This document shows positions 63,325-64,000 of a stretch of 64,000 nt of DNA, in pieces; position 1 is the stretch's first letter, and the number at the start of each line of letters is the position of its first letter. The stretch spans positions 1-64,000 of the forward strand of contig NZ_LHVO01000013.1 in assembly GCF_001269925.1 (NCBI RefSeq). Direction: 5' to 3'. Both the position numbers and the translations under genes were made by a program. Below the pieces are notes generated by a model. It did not search any database, had not been told where the DNA came from, and was given only the letters and a program-made list of their open reading frames with translations. Source of the stretch: Pseudomonas sp. MIACH (GTDB lineage Bacteria > Pseudomonadota > Gammaproteobacteria > Pseudomonadales > Pseudomonadaceae).

Positions 63325-64000
63325 TCAAACACGACGCGGCTCGCCCTCGGCAATCTTGCGCATCAGGCTCAGGTAGCGACTCGCTGCCAGCCCCAGGGGG
63401 CGGTTCTTTACCCAGATGATATCGACCCATAACCGCATCTGACTTGGCATGTAGTCAAACACCACCTCCGTCAATGCACCCGCAGTGATCAAGGGTTGTA
63501 CCAGCGGTTGTGGAAGATAAGCCCAGCCCAATCCTTGCTGCACCAGGTCCAGCGTTGCCAGGTAATTGTCGCTGTGCCAAATGCGCCGTGACAGCACAAC
63601 ACGTGGATCAGAGTCGCTAGGTCCTCCAGTAGCCACGATGATCTGCCGAACGTTGACCAGTTGCTCTTCACTTAAGGGGCTTTTCTTGCCGGCGGCCGCA
63701 GGATGATCAGGAGAGGCAACGGCCACCAGCAACTGGCTTCCCGCCTCAAGAAACGTCTCCCGCTCGTCGAGCCCTGGTCGTTCAAATCCAAGTGCCAATT
63801 GCACACGTCCCTCATGGAGCATGCGCATCGCCTCCGGATGGGACGCGGAGCGAATCTCGATTTCAAGCGTGGGGAACTCGCTGGCGATAATGGACAGCGG
63901 ACGATTCCATACACCTGTTTGCAACTCCGGCGCCATCGCCAGGACCAGGCGCTCCTCCAACCCTTGATGAAGCTGGAGCGCATGGGCGTCCAGCAGGTTT
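63325..64000 (-). CDS. LysR-family regulator, 5' end outside the window
   Basis: The visible 225 residues are open to the window edge, and the winged-helix N-terminus lies beyond it. The effector domain is clear: ERLVLAMAPEL, SEFPTLEIEIRSASHPEAMRMLHEGRVQLALGFERPG, LVAVASPDHPAA and LVQQGLGWAYLPQPLVQPL. It is not a truncated gene. It is convergent with the LysR at 62412, 22 bases apart, and probably regulates something further right. Confidence 0.85.
   Translation of the reverse strand, partial: NLLDAHALQLHQGLEERLVLAMAPELQTGVWNRPLSIIASEFPTLEIEIRSASHPEAMRMLHEGRVQLALGFERPGLDERETFLEAGSQLLVAVASPDHPAAAGKKSPLSEEQLVNVRQIIVATGGPSDSDPRVVLSRRIWHSDNYLATLDLVQQGLGWAYLPQPLVQPLITAGALTEVVFDYMPSQMRLWVDIIWVKNRPLGLAASRYLSLMRKIAEGEPRRV

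Overview
The window is chromosomal DNA from a fluorescent-group Pseudomonas. The evidence is GC-rich coding sequence with strong third-position bias, fluorescens-type REP/REPIN repeats, and gene blocks that, from memory, match the P. aeruginosa core order: brnQ/braB, htpG, dienelactone hydrolase, fabB-fabA, a PA1611-like hybrid kinase, gpsA and an AMP-binding enzyme, with a separate fadE (PA2815-like) and PA2817-family pair. No prophage, IS element, CRISPR array or rRNA operon was seen. The only genes cut are at the right edge (a LysR regulator) and, for repeats, at the left edge (a REPIN).

Left part (1-17.6 kb): a branched-chain amino acid carrier, a DUF599 membrane protein, a small lipoprotein, two overlapping hotdog thioesterases, HtpG, a dienelactone hydrolase, pirin, OsmC, an exported amidohydrolase, and the fabA-fabB operon. 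Next is a tight three-gene operon of TonB-dependent receptor, orphan ABC-type binding protein and hybrid histidine kinase, then gpsA.

Middle (17.6-34.7 kb): sixA; an acyl-CoA-synthetase-like gene behind a perfect inverted repeat, followed by a thioesterase and two alpha/beta hydrolases; a DUF4892 gene that appears translationally coupled to an 18-residue leader ORF; an AI-2E-family permease; an OmpR-type two-component pair; pyrF; two oxidoreductases; a MocR regulator; and a chemoreceptor with a large helical sensor domain.

35-54.4 kb: a duplicated tRNA-Glu/tRNA-Gly pair, gltS, an exported M20 dipeptidase, an AlaX-like editing protein with a divergent LysR, fadE, a transglutaminase-like protein, GST, a YadGH-like ABC exporter, a TetR/MFS pair with a clear operator, a TDT-family channel, an LplT-Aas-like fusion, a gdx guanidinium exporter behind a guanidine-II (mini-ykkC) riboswitch, a BASS transporter and rdgC. 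A duplicated tRNA-Val/tRNA-Asp pair follows.

Right end (55.3-64 kb): a co-directional block of chemoreceptor, OprD porin, CitMHS transporter, DctA symporter and a PrpF/GalD-family isomerase, with a divergent LysR gene. It looks like a module to sense, import and isomerise an unsaturated or keto tricarboxylic acid (inference; trans-aconitate or oxalomesaconate-like acids are candidates). The most interesting observations are this module, the receptor/binding-protein/kinase operon, and the guanidine-II riboswitch.
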